Positions 27,578 through 36,703 of a DNA stretch of 64,000 nucleotides are shown here, piece by piece (positions within the stretch are counted from its first letter, which is position 1; each line of letters opens with the position of its first letter). The notes under the pieces were generated by a model. The model searched no databases. It worked only from the letters and a program-made list of their open reading frames with translations, and had not been told where the DNA came from. Made by a program: the position numbers and the translations under genes. Origin of the DNA: Pseudomonadota bacterium (lineage in GTDB: Bacteria; Desulfobacterota; Binatia; Binatales; Binataceae). The stretch is taken from positions 31,029-95,028 of the forward strand of contig JAJPKA010000005.1 of assembly GCA_021323945.1 (NCBI GenBank), written 5' to 3'.

Positions 27578-27627
27578 AGGGCTGGCCGAAGCTTTCACAC
27601 TGAAGGTTCGCGCTTCGTGACTCGACC

Positions 27628-27882
27628 TCACAATTCACCGCGCAGCGAAGCCCACAACAAAAATGCCGCCCAGGCAATGATAGGATCATCCGAGACTTTG
27701 CCTTCCCCGGGAATTTCGGGGGCAGGGGGTAGCGTGCGCAGCTCCTCAGGCGTCAGAGCCTCGCGAGCGATTGCGCAAATCGCCGCCATGCTCGGCTCCT
27801 GCTTCGATTCGTTGAATGCACGCATCACTCCCAGCATCTTAACCACGCCCGGCGACTGGGTTGGGTCGAAATCGAACTTCAT
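27628..27882 (-). CDS. small hypothetical protein
   Basis: An 84-residue ORF starting MKFDFDPTQSPGVVKMLGVMRAFNE and ending WAAFLLWASLRGEL. It reads like a real soluble helical protein (ordered hydrophobic pattern, acidic and proline-rich middle), but I do not recognise a family. It lies convergent to the HpaB-like gene and in line with the zincin gene to its right. The Shine-Dalgarno region is weak. Confidence 0.5.
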   Translation of the reverse strand: MKFDFDPTQSPGVVKMLGVMRAFNESKQEPSMAAICAIAREALTPEELRTLPPAPEIPGEGKVSDDPIIAWAAFLLWASLRGEL

Positions 27883-28000
27883 GGCGGTACCTGGGATAAA
27901 CCATTCTTGTCGGTATACAAAAGCCGCACGTGACCCCGATGCATCCGTGCGGACCTTGCAGCCTACCCGTCTCTTACTTCTGATGGAATCAGTTTCAAAA

Positions 28001-28573
28001 CTACTGCGACCGAGGCGCGGAGGGCAACAGCGTTCGCATCAGAAACGATTCGCGTTTGAAGAAGCCCGTCGTGTGATATGAGTCATCGAGCCCCAGCAGC
28101 ACGTAATCGAGGTAATGACCCAACTCGTGCATCAAGGTTCGCACAAAGGTGCGCGGCTTGACCACGTCACGGCGCTGCGCCGTTCGCATCCAGAGGACAA
28201 TCAACGGCAGTCCCGGCTGCATCGCCGGCCCACGAGGGTAGAAGATGCCGTGTAACTCACCGCGCGCGTTGTGAGGCCTCACTCCACGGACTTCAACTTT
28301 TACTGGCCTTACTCTCAGCGAGCGGCAGACCCGGTCCGTCAGTGCCTGAGCCGCTACCGCAATTCTTGCGGCCGAGCCGGATGACACCACTGTAACCAGA
28401 GCGGCGGCTAGCGACAACATTTCGGCATCTGGTTGCAGGTCCAGACGCTCGATTGCATCGCTTTTGAGCCACACACGCTGAGCGCGCGCGGATAGACGAT
28501 AGAAATAGGACGGCAGCGCTCCGCGTTTGACCTCGTCGGTCACTTTCTCCTCCACCGCCACAGCGACTATCAT
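28001..28573 (-). CDS. HExxH zinc metallopeptidase-like protein
   Basis: About 190 residues. Near residue 155 the zincin motif MHELGHYLDYVLLG is followed 13 residues later by DDSYH, giving a possible third His ligand, as in SprT-like or WLM-like zinc proteases. The rest, including ELHGIFYPRGPAMQPGLPLIVLWMRTAQR, fits no family I can name. No signal peptide is visible with the ATG at 28573. The track start is a TTG at 28600. It is divergent from the adenosine-specific-kinase gene, whose ATG is only 32 bases away, so the two promoters must overlap. Confidence 0.72.
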   Translation of the reverse strand: MIVAVAVEEKVTDEVKRGALPSYFYRLSARAQRVWLKSDAIERLDLQPDAEMLSLAAALVTVVSSGSAARIAVAAQALTDRVCRSLRVRPVKVEVRGVRPHNARGELHGIFYPRGPAMQPGLPLIVLWMRTAQRRDVVKPRTFVRTLMHELGHYLDYVLLGLDDSYHTTGFFKRESFLMRTLLPSAPRSQ

Positions 28574-28605
28574 CCTGGAGCGAAAGCTTTGAAAGAGCAA
28601 CCGAT

Positions 28606-29091
28606 ATGGAATTCAAGCTAGTCGAGATTGCGAAGCCAAATCAGGACTGGAACGTCATCATTGGGCAGGCCCATTTTATCAAGACCGTCGAAGACCTCTA
28701 CGAGGCATTGGTGCAGGCGGTTCCGGGCATCAAATTCGGCGTTGCATTTTGTGAAGCTTCCGGTCCGTGCCTAATCCGGCACACCGGTACCGACCGTGAA
28801 ATCGAAAGCGCTGCCATAGCCGCAGCCCAGGCTATCGGTGCCGGACACGTGTTCGTCGTGATGCTCGCCAACGCCTTTCCCGTAAACGTGCTCAACCAGC
28901 TCAAGACCGTTAGCGAGGTGTGTACGATATTTTGCGCGAGTGCGAATCCGTTGGCGGTTGTGGTTGCCGAACACAATGGCGCCCGCGGAGTCATGGGCGT
29001 GATTGATGGTAGCGGCCCGAAAGGCACTGAGGGAGAAGCGGAGCAGGCGGCGCGTCATTCGCTGCTGCGCCGGTTCGGTTACAAGCAGTAG
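28606..29091 (+). CDS. adenosine-specific kinase family protein (DUF355)
   Basis: A 161-residue protein matching the adenosine-specific kinase/DUF355 family across its length. Landmarks are EFKLVEIAKPNQDWNVIIGQAHFIKTVEDLYEA, FGVAFCEASGPCLIRHTGTD, GHVFVVML and GARGVMGVIDGSGPKG. The name comes from a structural study of an archaeal member; real activity is poorly established. It is typical of archaea and some thermophilic or deep-branching bacteria. It is followed after a strong GGGGAGGGGG site by the broken helical-protein locus at 29104. Confidence 0.88.
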   Translation: MEFKLVEIAKPNQDWNVIIGQAHFIKTVEDLYEALVQAVPGIKFGVAFCEASGPCLIRHTGTDREIESAAIAAAQAIGAGHVFVVMLANAFPVNVLNQLKTVSEVCTIFCASANPLAVVVAEHNGARGVMGVIDGSGPKGTEGEAEQAARHSLLRRFGYKQ

Positions 29092-29103
29092 GGGAGGGGG
29101 ATC

Positions 29104-29647
29104 ATGAAATACCAATCATCCATCAGGAAGACCGAGCTGCTCGCCGACCACGAAGGATTGCTGCAGGTCTACTGTTCGAACTGCGCTCAATCACTGTCAC
29201 TGCAACGCTGCGCAAAACTTGCAGCATTGCGGCTGGCTGGTCGCAAATTTGATCGCGTGCAGCCGTGAAACGCCGCGCATAGTCTATCCCGAGATGTTCG
29301 CGCGAGTCTTCGATCTACAGGAATGTGCGATCGAAAAGGTTCTCGAGTTTTCGCGGCAACAAAGCGCCTTGAAAGCGGCGCGTGCGCAGTGGCGGCGCTT
29401 CAACAGACTGTCGCAGCGCCCCCTTCAGGGCTTCTTGGGCAACTGGTCTGCGGCCAAATCCATGAGCGCTCCATCTCTGCGCAGAACCAGATGCAGGTGA
29501 AAGAGCGGAGATGCGATGGAACTAAATCGCATCATCACCGACCGGGTTAACGAAAAGCTGGAAGCGGTCACGTCCGCTGTTGCAAACCTTGCGCAAAAAC
29601 AAGCACCGGGACAATCCCAGGCGCAGAAAGCAGATCAAAGCTTCTGA
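29104..29647 (+). pseudogene. frameshifted small helical-protein gene (possibly phasin-like)
   Basis: A very strong ribosome site (GGGGAGGGGG) precedes ATG 29104, yet that frame stops at 29268 after 54 codons. Protein-like, helix-rich sequence then continues in shifting frames. Frame two has FARVFDLQECAIEKVLEF and RQQSALKAARAQW. Frame one then resumes with ALQQTVAAPPSGLLGQL and ERSISAQNQMQVKERR. Frame two returns at ATG 29516 with MELNRIITDRVNEKLEAV. Joined, this looks like one amphipathic helical protein of about 170 residues, resembling phasins. Either the gene is decayed or the assembly carries indels. The last 43 codons have their own GGAG site and could be a separate peptide. Confidence 0.4.
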
Positions 29648-29669
29648 ACATCGCCATTCGAACATAGGC

Positions 29670-29675
29670 TATAAT
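29670..29675 (+). promoter_or_regulatory. possible -10 box (TATAAT) upstream of the PBP1 gene
   Basis: A perfect TATAAT lies about 30 bases before the GTG at 29706, just after the end of the broken locus. No good -35 hexamer is seen 16-18 bases upstream. The spacing is consistent with a transcript starting around 29682 and serving the penicillin-binding protein gene. Confidence 0.3.
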
Positions 29676-29705
29676 GTGTAAACCCGCCGCTGATAAGCTC
29701 GGCCA

Positions 29706-32309
29706 GTGGCACGGCCGTCCGGTCAGCAGACGGAGTGGGTTGGGGAGCGAGGTCTTAGCCAGGGTAGAGGCGGATTCAAGCCTATGGCAAATGGAGCAGG
29801 CGGGGGCAGGAATGATAGACCGAGGAACCGAGCTTCGGGAACGTCAATCAACCGCTCAGCTGCGCGGAGGGAGTTCCGGTTCCAGCGGGCAATGCACTCG
29901 GCGGCGACTTTGATTCGTCGGCTGGGCTGGCGTCGCATTTTGCTCGGGAGCTTGCTCTTCACCGCGTTTTCATGCGGTTTCTATCTGGCCAATCTTTACA
30001 ACGAGATTTCCCAACTAATCGCGCAGCGGCGGGCGGCGCTGACTTCCGCAATCTATTCGGCGCCACTGGTGATTAGCGTTGGCGATGACATAGCAGCGCT
30101 TCACTTGACTGATCGGCTCGAACGGCTGAGCTATGCGCGAGTTCCACAGCCCGAGCACCCCGGGGAATATTCGCTCGGACCGGATGGTCTGACAATTTAC
30201 GTGCGGGAGTTTAGAGTTGGCGATCGCGGCTACCCAGCGACGCTCGTTCACCTTACCTGCAACCACGGCCAGATCACGGAAATCACCGATTCCAGCGGCG
30301 CCGTGCAACCCGACGCGATAGTTGAACCCGAAATAATTGGTCGTCTGTTGCCGGATGCGCCGGCAGAACGGGTGGAAGTGTCGTTAAGTGAAGTGCCGCC
30401 CTTTCTGATCAAGGGGCTGCTGGCCACCGAGGACCGCTTTTTCTATTACCATTTCGGTTTTGATCCAATCCGGATGATCGAAGCGGCGGTCGTCGACCTG
30501 CGGTCACATCGACTGAGTCAGGGAGCCAGCACCCTCACCCAGCAACTCGCCCGCACCTTCATCGAGCAGCACACTCGCACCTTCCGACGCAAGCTGCGCG
30601 AACTCGCAATCGCGCTCGTGCTCGAAATGCGACTGTCGAAAAACGAGATTCTGGAGCGCTATATCAACGACGTTTGGATGGGTGAGTACCAGGGCACGCC
30701 GATTTACGGCATGCCGCTGGCCGCCCGTTATTTCTTCAACCGAGACTTACGCCAGCTGACCCCTGCCCAGGCCGCCACCTTAATCGGCATGATCCAGGCG
30801 CCCAGCAGCGATGACCCTCGGCGGCATCCGGAGACTGCTCGACAGCGTCGCAACATCGTGCTGGCCCTGATGCGGCGCACCGGTGCTCTCAATCAAGCCC
30901 TCTACCAGGCAGCACTGGCAGAGCCGGTCGTCACCGTTCCAGTGGCTGGCCTGCGGCGGGCACCCTACTTTACAGATTATGTGACTGCGCAGGTAGCGAA
31001 GCTGCCTGCCGTAAGCGGGATGCTTGCGGGCTTGCGCGTTTACACCACCTTAGACCCGGAACTCGAGGCCGTCGGACGGCAGGCCATAGTGGAAAACCTC
31101 AAGCAGCTCGAAATGAAGCATCCACGGCTGCGACGTCGGACACCCGCGCAGCAGCTCCAAAGCGCCTTAGTCGCCATCGAGCCACGCTCCGGCGCTATTC
31201 TGGCGATGGTCGGAGGGCGCGACTATGAAACGAGCCAATTCAACCGGGTCACCAGCGCTGAGCGCCAGCCGGGGTCAGCCTTCAAGCCGATTGTTTACCT
31301 AACCGCGCTCGATCCGCTGCTTTCGCCCCTGAATCGGCCGGTGACGCTCGCATCAATTTTGCCCGACCGACCAATGTCCTTTGGCGGGTGGCGACCGGTG
31401 GATTACGAGGGAACTTATGCCGGTGATGTAACGGTCGCGGAAGCACTGGCTGATTCGTTGAATGTCCCGACCGCCTACCTGGGCAGCTTGTTGGGCCCCA
31501 GAGCGATGATTCATACTGCGCATTTAATGGGAATCCATGAAGATTTACCCAATTACCTGCCAATTTCTATCGGAGCCGGCGAGGTAACTCTGCTCGAACT
31601 AACCTCCGTCTATGGCACCTTCGCCAATGGGGGTGTAGTTCGCACCCCGTATGCGATCGAATCGGTCGTGAATAGTCGAGGCGAGGTCATCTATCGGCAC
31701 GAAGCCCAGCCAAGGCGTTTAATGAGTCGTGCTGTCGCCTATGTAATGACCGCCGCGCTGCGCGGTGTCCTGCAGTACGGAACGGCCAGGAATGCGGCGC
31801 GAATGGGACTGAATTTTCCCGCGGCGGGTAAGACCGGAACGACCGAGGACTATCGTGACGCCTACTTCATTGGCTATACGCCGCAACTGGTGTGCGGAGT
31901 CTGGGTTGGCTTCGACCAGCCTCAGGACATTGGTCTACCAGGCGCAGACGCTGCGCTGCCCGCGTGGGTCAGATTCATGCGCGAGTCAGTGCGACAGCCA
32001 CAACTCGGCTTCGGTCCCCCGCCCCCGGGCATCACAATGGCAACGATTGATCCGGTCAGCGGAGGTTTGGCGACTCCGGCATGTCCGCGGGTCCTCACGT
32101 TGCCGTTCCTCTCGGGCACTGAACCAACGCAAACTTGTCGTCTGCATAGCCAGCTCTTTGCGGCTAGTGCTCGCCCTTCGAGCAATCCGCCGCTTCAGCC
32201 GCCGCCGGCCTTGGATACGCAACCCCCGCCAGCGGTTGCGCCAGCTGCGAATAACGTGCTCGGCGCCCTCGGAAATTTCTTCGGCGACTTGTTCGGACAC
32301 CATCATTAA
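29706..32309 (+). CDS. class A penicillin-binding protein (PBP1B-like)
   Basis: A bifunctional peptidoglycan glycosyltransferase/transpeptidase of 867 residues. A membrane anchor (RILLGSLLFTAFSCGFYLANLY, about 78-99) is followed by a small domain, then the GT51 domain with the catalytic Glu in LLATEDRFFYYHFGFDP and the QGASTLTQQLAR signature. The transpeptidase domain has SxxK in GSAFKP, SLN in ADSLN and KTGT in AAGKTGTTEDY. A proline-rich tail ends in GHHH. The GTG at 29706 is the track start; ATG 29784 or 29892 are alternatives, and no Shine-Dalgarno decides. The N-terminal 60 residues before the anchor are low-complexity. Confidence 0.94.
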   Translation: MARPSGQQTEWVGERGLSQGRGGFKPMANGAGGGRNDRPRNRASGTSINRSAARREFRFQRAMHSAATLIRRLGWRRILLGSLLFTAFSCGFYLANLYNEISQLIAQRRAALTSAIYSAPLVISVGDDIAALHLTDRLERLSYARVPQPEHPGEYSLGPDGLTIYVREFRVGDRGYPATLVHLTCNHGQITEITDSSGAVQPDAIVEPEIIGRLLPDAPAERVEVSLSEVPPFLIKGLLATEDRFFYYHFGFDPIRMIEAAVVDLRSHRLSQGASTLTQQLARTFIEQHTRTFRRKLRELAIALVLEMRLSKNEILERYINDVWMGEYQGTPIYGMPLAARYFFNRDLRQLTPAQAATLIGMIQAPSSDDPRRHPETARQRRNIVLALMRRTGALNQALYQAALAEPVVTVPVAGLRRAPYFTDYVTAQVAKLPAVSGMLAGLRVYTTLDPELEAVGRQAIVENLKQLEMKHPRLRRRTPAQQLQSALVAIEPRSGAILAMVGGRDYETSQFNRVTSAERQPGSAFKPIVYLTALDPLLSPLNRPVTLASILPDRPMSFGGWRPVDYEGTYAGDVTVAEALADSLNVPTAYLGSLLGPRAMIHTAHLMGIHEDLPNYLPISIGAGEVTLLELTSVYGTFANGGVVRTPYAIESVVNSRGEVIYRHEAQPRRLMSRAVAYVMTAALRGVLQYGTARNAARMGLNFPAAGKTGTTEDYRDAYFIGYTPQLVCGVWVGFDQPQDIGLPGADAALPAWVRFMRESVRQPQLGFGPPPPGITMATIDPVSGGLATPACPRVLTLPFLSGTEPTQTCRLHSQLFAASARPSSNPPLQPPPALDTQPPPAVAPAANNVLGALGNFFGDLFGHHH

Positions 32310-32503
32310 AGTCTAGCCGACGCCCAACTGTAGGCGACCCTTGCCCGCCAACGCTTTAGAGTCAATTGAGGCGGGAAGCAATTCAGGCGGTCCCACGTCG
32401 CACGCTTCTATTTTCTCCGACAGGTGGCTCCGTTATCATCCTGGCATCCCCGCCGCGAGTAAGAGACTTGGCTTGGCAATCCTTCGGATGGGAAAAATCG
32501 GCG

Positions 32504-33040
32504 GTGCGTCAATGCCGGCACGCGCGTAACAGCTTCGTCCTGAAGTTCACCGTCCTCCTGTCAACAATATCGTTTATGATTGCCGCGACAGCGCGAGCGG
32601 CGAATGTGGAGGTGGGCAAAGGCCCTTTCTTTCTGCCGTCCGGACCGGCCACGAAAATTGTCACGGTGAGCAGAACCGGTGAAGCCCAGGCATCAATCAC
32701 AGTCTTAACCGAGGCTGTCGCAGTTAAGGAAACCGGCCCAAGAGCGACCATAAAGAAATTCGGTGAAGTCTATGCCTTCAGCCCGGCTTTTTTCACTGTC
32801 CATCGCGAGCAGCCGACTCAAATCGAATTCTGGAATCTGCAGCCGGACGACGAACACGATTTTGCACTGGTGGCCCCGGATCTAACTGTGCTCATGTATG
32901 TCAAATTGCCACCCTTGAGCAAAACTTCGTACATATTCACCTTCCATCGGGAAGGCGAGATTGATTTCAAGTGCTTGCGGCATCAGCCGGAGATGAGCGG
33001 TCAAATTCTCGTCCTGCCGCCAGTCAAACAAGGTGCGTGA
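32504..33040 (+). CDS. secreted cupredoxin-like copper protein
   Basis: About 178 residues. A signal peptide (FVLKFTVLLSTISFMIAATARA) leads to a beta-rich domain. The type-1 copper ligands appear to be His in PDDEHDFALV and the Cys, His and Met of DFKCLRHQPEMSGQI near the C-terminus. The ligand loop is C-X2-H-X3-M, an uncommon spacing. The role is probably electron transfer in the periplasm. The track begins at 32366, but GTG 32504 directly upstream of the signal peptide is a better start. It stands alone between the PBP gene and the enoyl-CoA hydratase. Confidence 0.75.
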   Translation: MRQCRHARNSFVLKFTVLLSTISFMIAATARAANVEVGKGPFFLPSGPATKIVTVSRTGEAQASITVLTEAVAVKETGPRATIKKFGEVYAFSPAFFTVHREQPTQIEFWNLQPDDEHDFALVAPDLTVLMYVKLPPLSKTSYIFTFHREGEIDFKCLRHQPEMSGQILVLPPVKQGA

Positions 33041-33182
33041 CAACTTCTCGACGATTCGCGTTGGTCACGCTTGTTGCAGGGCGCGACAGTACTGGGACGG
33101 CTTTGGACCCACCTTGTGGCAAAGGTTACAATCGGGCGGTCAGCCAAGCCCAAGGGATTTCGCTTAACAAGGGTGTCGCGCG

Positions 33183-33941
33183 ATGAAAGTTATTTTCGAA
33201 AAAAAAGGCCCTATCGCGTACGTTACGATTAATCGCCCGGAACGGCTCAATGCCTGCGACTTTGAGACCTACGGACTACTTGCGGATTATTGGCGCGAGT
33301 TTCGCGATGATCCTGAGCTACGTGTCGCAATTCTGACCGGAGCGGGAGAGAGAGCCTTCTGTGCAGGTAGCGACGTCAAGAGCAATTATGTCGAGCGTCC
33401 CGGAATCGAACCCCACAATGCACCTTTCGCCGTAATGTTCGATTTGTACAAGCCGATCATCGCCGCCATTAACGGTCACGCGAACGGGGGCGGACTCGAG
33501 CAGGCTCTGGCCTGCGACATTCGGGTCGCCGCAGAACATGCGCAATTCGGCTTGGGTGAAGTGCGGCTGGGATGGTTGCCGGGCGGCGGTGGCACTCAGC
33601 GACTGCCGCGGCTGATTCCGCTGGGACGCGCGCTCGAATTGTTGTATACGGGCAATCGCATCGGCGCCGCCGAGGCTCTACGTCTGGGACTGGTCGACCA
33701 TGTGGTGCCGCTGAGTCAACTAATCAGCAAATGTGAAGAGATCGCCGCGGAAATTTGTAAGTCTGCGCCACTCGCAGTCCAAAGAATCAAACAGGCAGCG
33801 TTACGTGGGCTCGACATGCCGTTGGCTGACGGACTGAAACTCGAGCGCGAATTATATGAATGGCTGCAGAAGACCGAAGATGCTCGCGAAGGTGCGCTCG
33901 CCTTCACCGAAAAGCGCCCTCCGCGTTGGAAAGGCCGATAG
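33183..33941 (+). CDS. enoyl-CoA hydratase/isomerase family protein
   Basis: A 252-residue crotonase-fold enzyme. The oxyanion hole is formed by AFCAGSD and NGHANGGGLEQALACDI. The two hydratase Glu positions are both kept (Glu in GGGLE, and Glu in FGLGEVRLGWLPGGGGTQRLPR). It should hydrate an enoyl-CoA. The substrate is unknown. Nearby acyl-CoA enzymes (acyl-CoA dehydrogenase at 35522, CoA transferase at 42060) suggest beta-oxidation-like degradation. The ATG at 33183 gives the typical MKVIFEKKGPIAYVTINRPERLN start. Confidence 0.92.
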   Translation: MKVIFEKKGPIAYVTINRPERLNACDFETYGLLADYWREFRDDPELRVAILTGAGERAFCAGSDVKSNYVERPGIEPHNAPFAVMFDLYKPIIAAINGHANGGGLEQALACDIRVAAEHAQFGLGEVRLGWLPGGGGTQRLPRLIPLGRALELLYTGNRIGAAEALRLGLVDHVVPLSQLISKCEEIAAEICKSAPLAVQRIKQAALRGLDMPLADGLKLERELYEWLQKTEDAREGALAFTEKRPPRWKGR

Positions 33942-34037
33942 CACTATCTGCTGAGACAATGCTCGTCGAGGGCTCCAATCGACTAAAAATTCAGTCAAAT
34001 TGAGTCAGGGGGTCTGCCGCTGCTCAGCATAAATCAG

Positions 34038-35006
34038 ATGAAATTTGGAATCCTGCAATTCTTCAGTTGGCCCGAGCGACGAATTCCATTGCCCACGGTT
34101 TACCAACGCGCCTTACAGCGGATCGAGATCATGGACCAAAGCGGCTACGACGCAGTATGGCTCACCGAACATCATTTCAGCGACTACAGTGTCTGCCCGT
34201 CAATCCCGGTAATGGGAGCGCACGTTGCCGCCCGCACTCGCCGGCTAAGAATCGGAGCTGGGGTGACGCTGGCCGCATTTTATCATCCGCTGCGGCTCGC
34301 CGAGGAGATCGCACTTCTCGACATTCTCTCTGCAGGCCGAGTAAATTGGGGTGCCGGTCGCGGCTTCGACGAGCGCGAATTTCGGACCTTCAAGGTTCCG
34401 ATCGAAGAGAGTCAAGCTCGTTTTCGCGAGGCGGTCGATGTAGTAATCCAGGCCTGGACCAGCTCGCGGCTCACCTACCGCGGCCAATTTTTTTCCTTCG
34501 ACGATGTCGAGGTTTTGCCCAAACCCTTGCAGCAGCCGCATCCGCCTATGTGGGTGGCTGCAGGCTCACCTGAGGCTACTCGGTGGGCGGCCGCGGCGGG
34601 GTACTCGATTTTGATCGGACCTCATGGGACAGACGTTGAGATCGCACAGCAATGGCAGCATTACAACGAATGCCTGAACGAGAACGGATATTCGATAGCG
34701 GGCCGCGAAATTCCGATGGCCCGCTTAATCGCAATCGCACCGACTGACAGCGGTGCCGCCGACGTCGCGCGTGAAGGCGCCAAATGGCTGTTGAAGACTT
34801 ATGTCGATCCAAGACAAATGGGATGGAGCAATGATCCGCTCGAGCGCTATCTTAACTCGGTAGTGATTCACGGCAGCCCTGAGCGAGTGGCCGATCGAAT
34901 TATGCAGCTCCACGAAGAAGCTCATTTGGACTATTTGATAGGAGCCCCGCTCAGTCACCACACTTTTCTTTCCTTCACCGACAACGTGCTACCGCGTCTG
35001 GTCTGA
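34038..35006 (+). CDS. LLM-class flavin-dependent oxidoreductase
   Basis: A 322-residue luciferase-like TIM-barrel flavoprotein. It has the EHHFSDYSV motif near residue 45, and RLRIGAGVTLAAFYHPLRLAEEIALLDILSAGRVNWGAGRG for flavin binding. VLPKPLQQPHPPMWVAAGSPEATRWAA follows near 170. It is distinct in sequence from the LLM proteins at 23704 and 58312. The substrate and cofactor (FMN or F420) are unknown. It lies about 100 bases after the enoyl-CoA hydratase in the same direction and before a small lipoprotein. Confidence 0.9.
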   Translation: MKFGILQFFSWPERRIPLPTVYQRALQRIEIMDQSGYDAVWLTEHHFSDYSVCPSIPVMGAHVAARTRRLRIGAGVTLAAFYHPLRLAEEIALLDILSAGRVNWGAGRGFDEREFRTFKVPIEESQARFREAVDVVIQAWTSSRLTYRGQFFSFDDVEVLPKPLQQPHPPMWVAAGSPEATRWAAAAGYSILIGPHGTDVEIAQQWQHYNECLNENGYSIAGREIPMARLIAIAPTDSGAADVAREGAKWLLKTYVDPRQMGWSNDPLERYLNSVVIHGSPERVADRIMQLHEEAHLDYLIGAPLSHHTFLSFTDNVLPRLV

Positions 35007-35165
35007 GCCTTAAGATCGATCAAGTCCGCATCGCAAGCCTATCGACGTTATTGCTCGTCACTTCGGCAACGGCACGAAAGCTGCTCAATAAGATTGAAGC
35101 GGGAAACCAGCGCCCTGCGCTGGGCACCACTTGCCATCAAAAAACTTTCAAGGAGCAGCTTGAAT

Positions 35166-35366
35166 ATGAAATTGATTTGCCGCGCCTGGCACGCACTCAG
35201 CATGGTGGTTGCGACCGCGTTGTTAGCGGGCTGCTTTTCGTACCATCGAGAAGTTGAACGCACAACCGCTCAGAATCCTCCGCCCAGTTCCACCACGACT
35301 ACAACCACGACCAATGACAATGGTACGGTCCAACGCCAATCGACCACAACTTACAGCAACCCTTAA
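35166..35366 (+). CDS. small Thr-rich lipoprotein
   Basis: A 66-residue protein with a lipoprotein signal peptide (LSMVVATALLAGC, lipobox LAGC). A short, disordered, Thr/Ser-rich mature part follows (SSTTTTTTTNDNGTVQR). AGGAG precedes ATG 35166; the track starts earlier at 35094. It should be lipidated and anchored in a membrane. The function is unknown. It resembles the many small lipoproteins of outer-membrane bacteria that are annotated as hypothetical. Confidence 0.7.
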   Translation: MKLICRAWHALSMVVATALLAGCFSYHREVERTTAQNPPPSSTTTTTTTNDNGTVQRQSTTTYSNP

Positions 35367-35521
35367 GGCGATAAGCAGAGCTGGTACGCAAGTGCCTGCT
35401 AAGAAGGGGGACTGTTTCCCACCGTGTGCAGGACAAAATGGATTCCGCAGTCAGCTCGGCCGTGCACGACGTTTCGGTTTTGCCAGATTGCGCTATGGTG
35501 TAATAGGCTACAGTTGCTGCT

Positions 35522-36703
35522 ATGGACTTCAACTATACGGCTGAAGATGAGGCGTTCAGGGCTGAATTCCGCGCATGGCTGCATAAGAATCTGCAATATG
35601 CGACGCCGATCCGCGAGCCGTTGGCCGATGAGGAGGCGGGCGATTGGGAGGCCCGCATTCGTTGGCATCGCAAGCTCAACGAAGGCGGATGGGTAGCGAT
35701 CAATTGGCCCAAGGAATATGGAGGGCGGGGAGCCAGCATCCTCCAGAACATTATTTATCACGAGGAGCTTGAGCGAGCCGGTACCGAACTGCCATTCACC
35801 GGCTTCGGCATCCCGCTGCTTGGACCGACCTTGATTCATTGGGGAACCCCCGAACAAAAGCGGCGCTTTCTGCCCAAGATTCTGACGGCTGAAGAGATTT
35901 GGTGTCAGGGATACTCGGAACCTAACGCCGGCTCTGATCTTGCGGCTTTACAGACACGTGCCGTTGAGGATGGCGACTATTTCATTGTAAACGGCTCCAA
36001 GATCTGGACCTCCGCCGCGCATCATGCCGATTGGATCTTCCTGCTCGTGCGAACCGACCCTGAAGCTCCCAAGCACAAGGGCATCAGTTATCTCCTGGTC
36101 GACATGAAAACCCCGGGGATAACTGTGCGCCCGCTGGTCCAAATGACCGGGGCACACGGTTTCAACCAGGTTTTCTTTGAGGACGTCCGCGTGCCCAAGC
36201 AGAATCTGGTCGGGGCGAAGAACGAAGGCTGGCAGGTAGCATTAACCACGCTAATGTTCGAGCGTTCAACCGGCCATGACCGGGGTCTCGCCAAGCAGAT
36301 CGCGGAGTTGGTGCAACTGGCCCGGCGCGTCCGCTACGGCAGTACAACGGCTTGGGAATCTTCGGCCGTGCGCCAGCAGATTGCGCAATTCGTGCTTGAC
36401 GCTGAGGCACTCAAATATACGAGCTATCGACAGCTCACGCGCCAATTAAAAGGCTTGCCTCCAGGCCCTGAAGGCTCAATGCTGAAGCTCTGTTCTACTG
36501 AACTTGCCCTGCGGATTGCCGCCTTTGCGTTGGAACTGCTCGGCACCTACGGCCAACTAGCCCGGAATTCGCCCTTTGCGCTCGATGGTGGCAAGTGGTC
36601 ACAGCGGATGCTCGCCGCCCGAGGACCCACCATTTATGCGGGCACTAACCAGATCCAACACAACATCATTGGCGAGAGGGTACTTGGACTGCCGAAGGGC
36701 TGA
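35522..36703 (+). CDS. acyl-CoA dehydrogenase family protein
   Basis: A 393-residue acyl-CoA dehydrogenase fold. It has the FAD-binding YSEPNAGSDLAALQTRAV near residue 130, IWTSAAHHADWIFLLVRTD, and the C-terminal RGPTIYAGTNQIQHNIIGERVLGLPKG. The catalytic Glu of medium-chain enzymes (YEGT) is Ala here (YAGT), as in many FadE-type homologs that either use another base or form heteromeric complexes. It immediately precedes the Rieske oxygenase cluster. The substrate is unknown, and a CoA thioester of a ring-derived or branched acid is plausible. Confidence 0.9.
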   Translation: MDFNYTAEDEAFRAEFRAWLHKNLQYATPIREPLADEEAGDWEARIRWHRKLNEGGWVAINWPKEYGGRGASILQNIIYHEELERAGTELPFTGFGIPLLGPTLIHWGTPEQKRRFLPKILTAEEIWCQGYSEPNAGSDLAALQTRAVEDGDYFIVNGSKIWTSAAHHADWIFLLVRTDPEAPKHKGISYLLVDMKTPGITVRPLVQMTGAHGFNQVFFEDVRVPKQNLVGAKNEGWQVALTTLMFERSTGHDRGLAKQIAELVQLARRVRYGSTTAWESSAVRQQIAQFVLDAEALKYTSYRQLTRQLKGLPPGPEGSMLKLCSTELALRIAAFALELLGTYGQLARNSPFALDGGKWSQRMLAARGPTIYAGTNQIQHNIIGERVLGLPKG

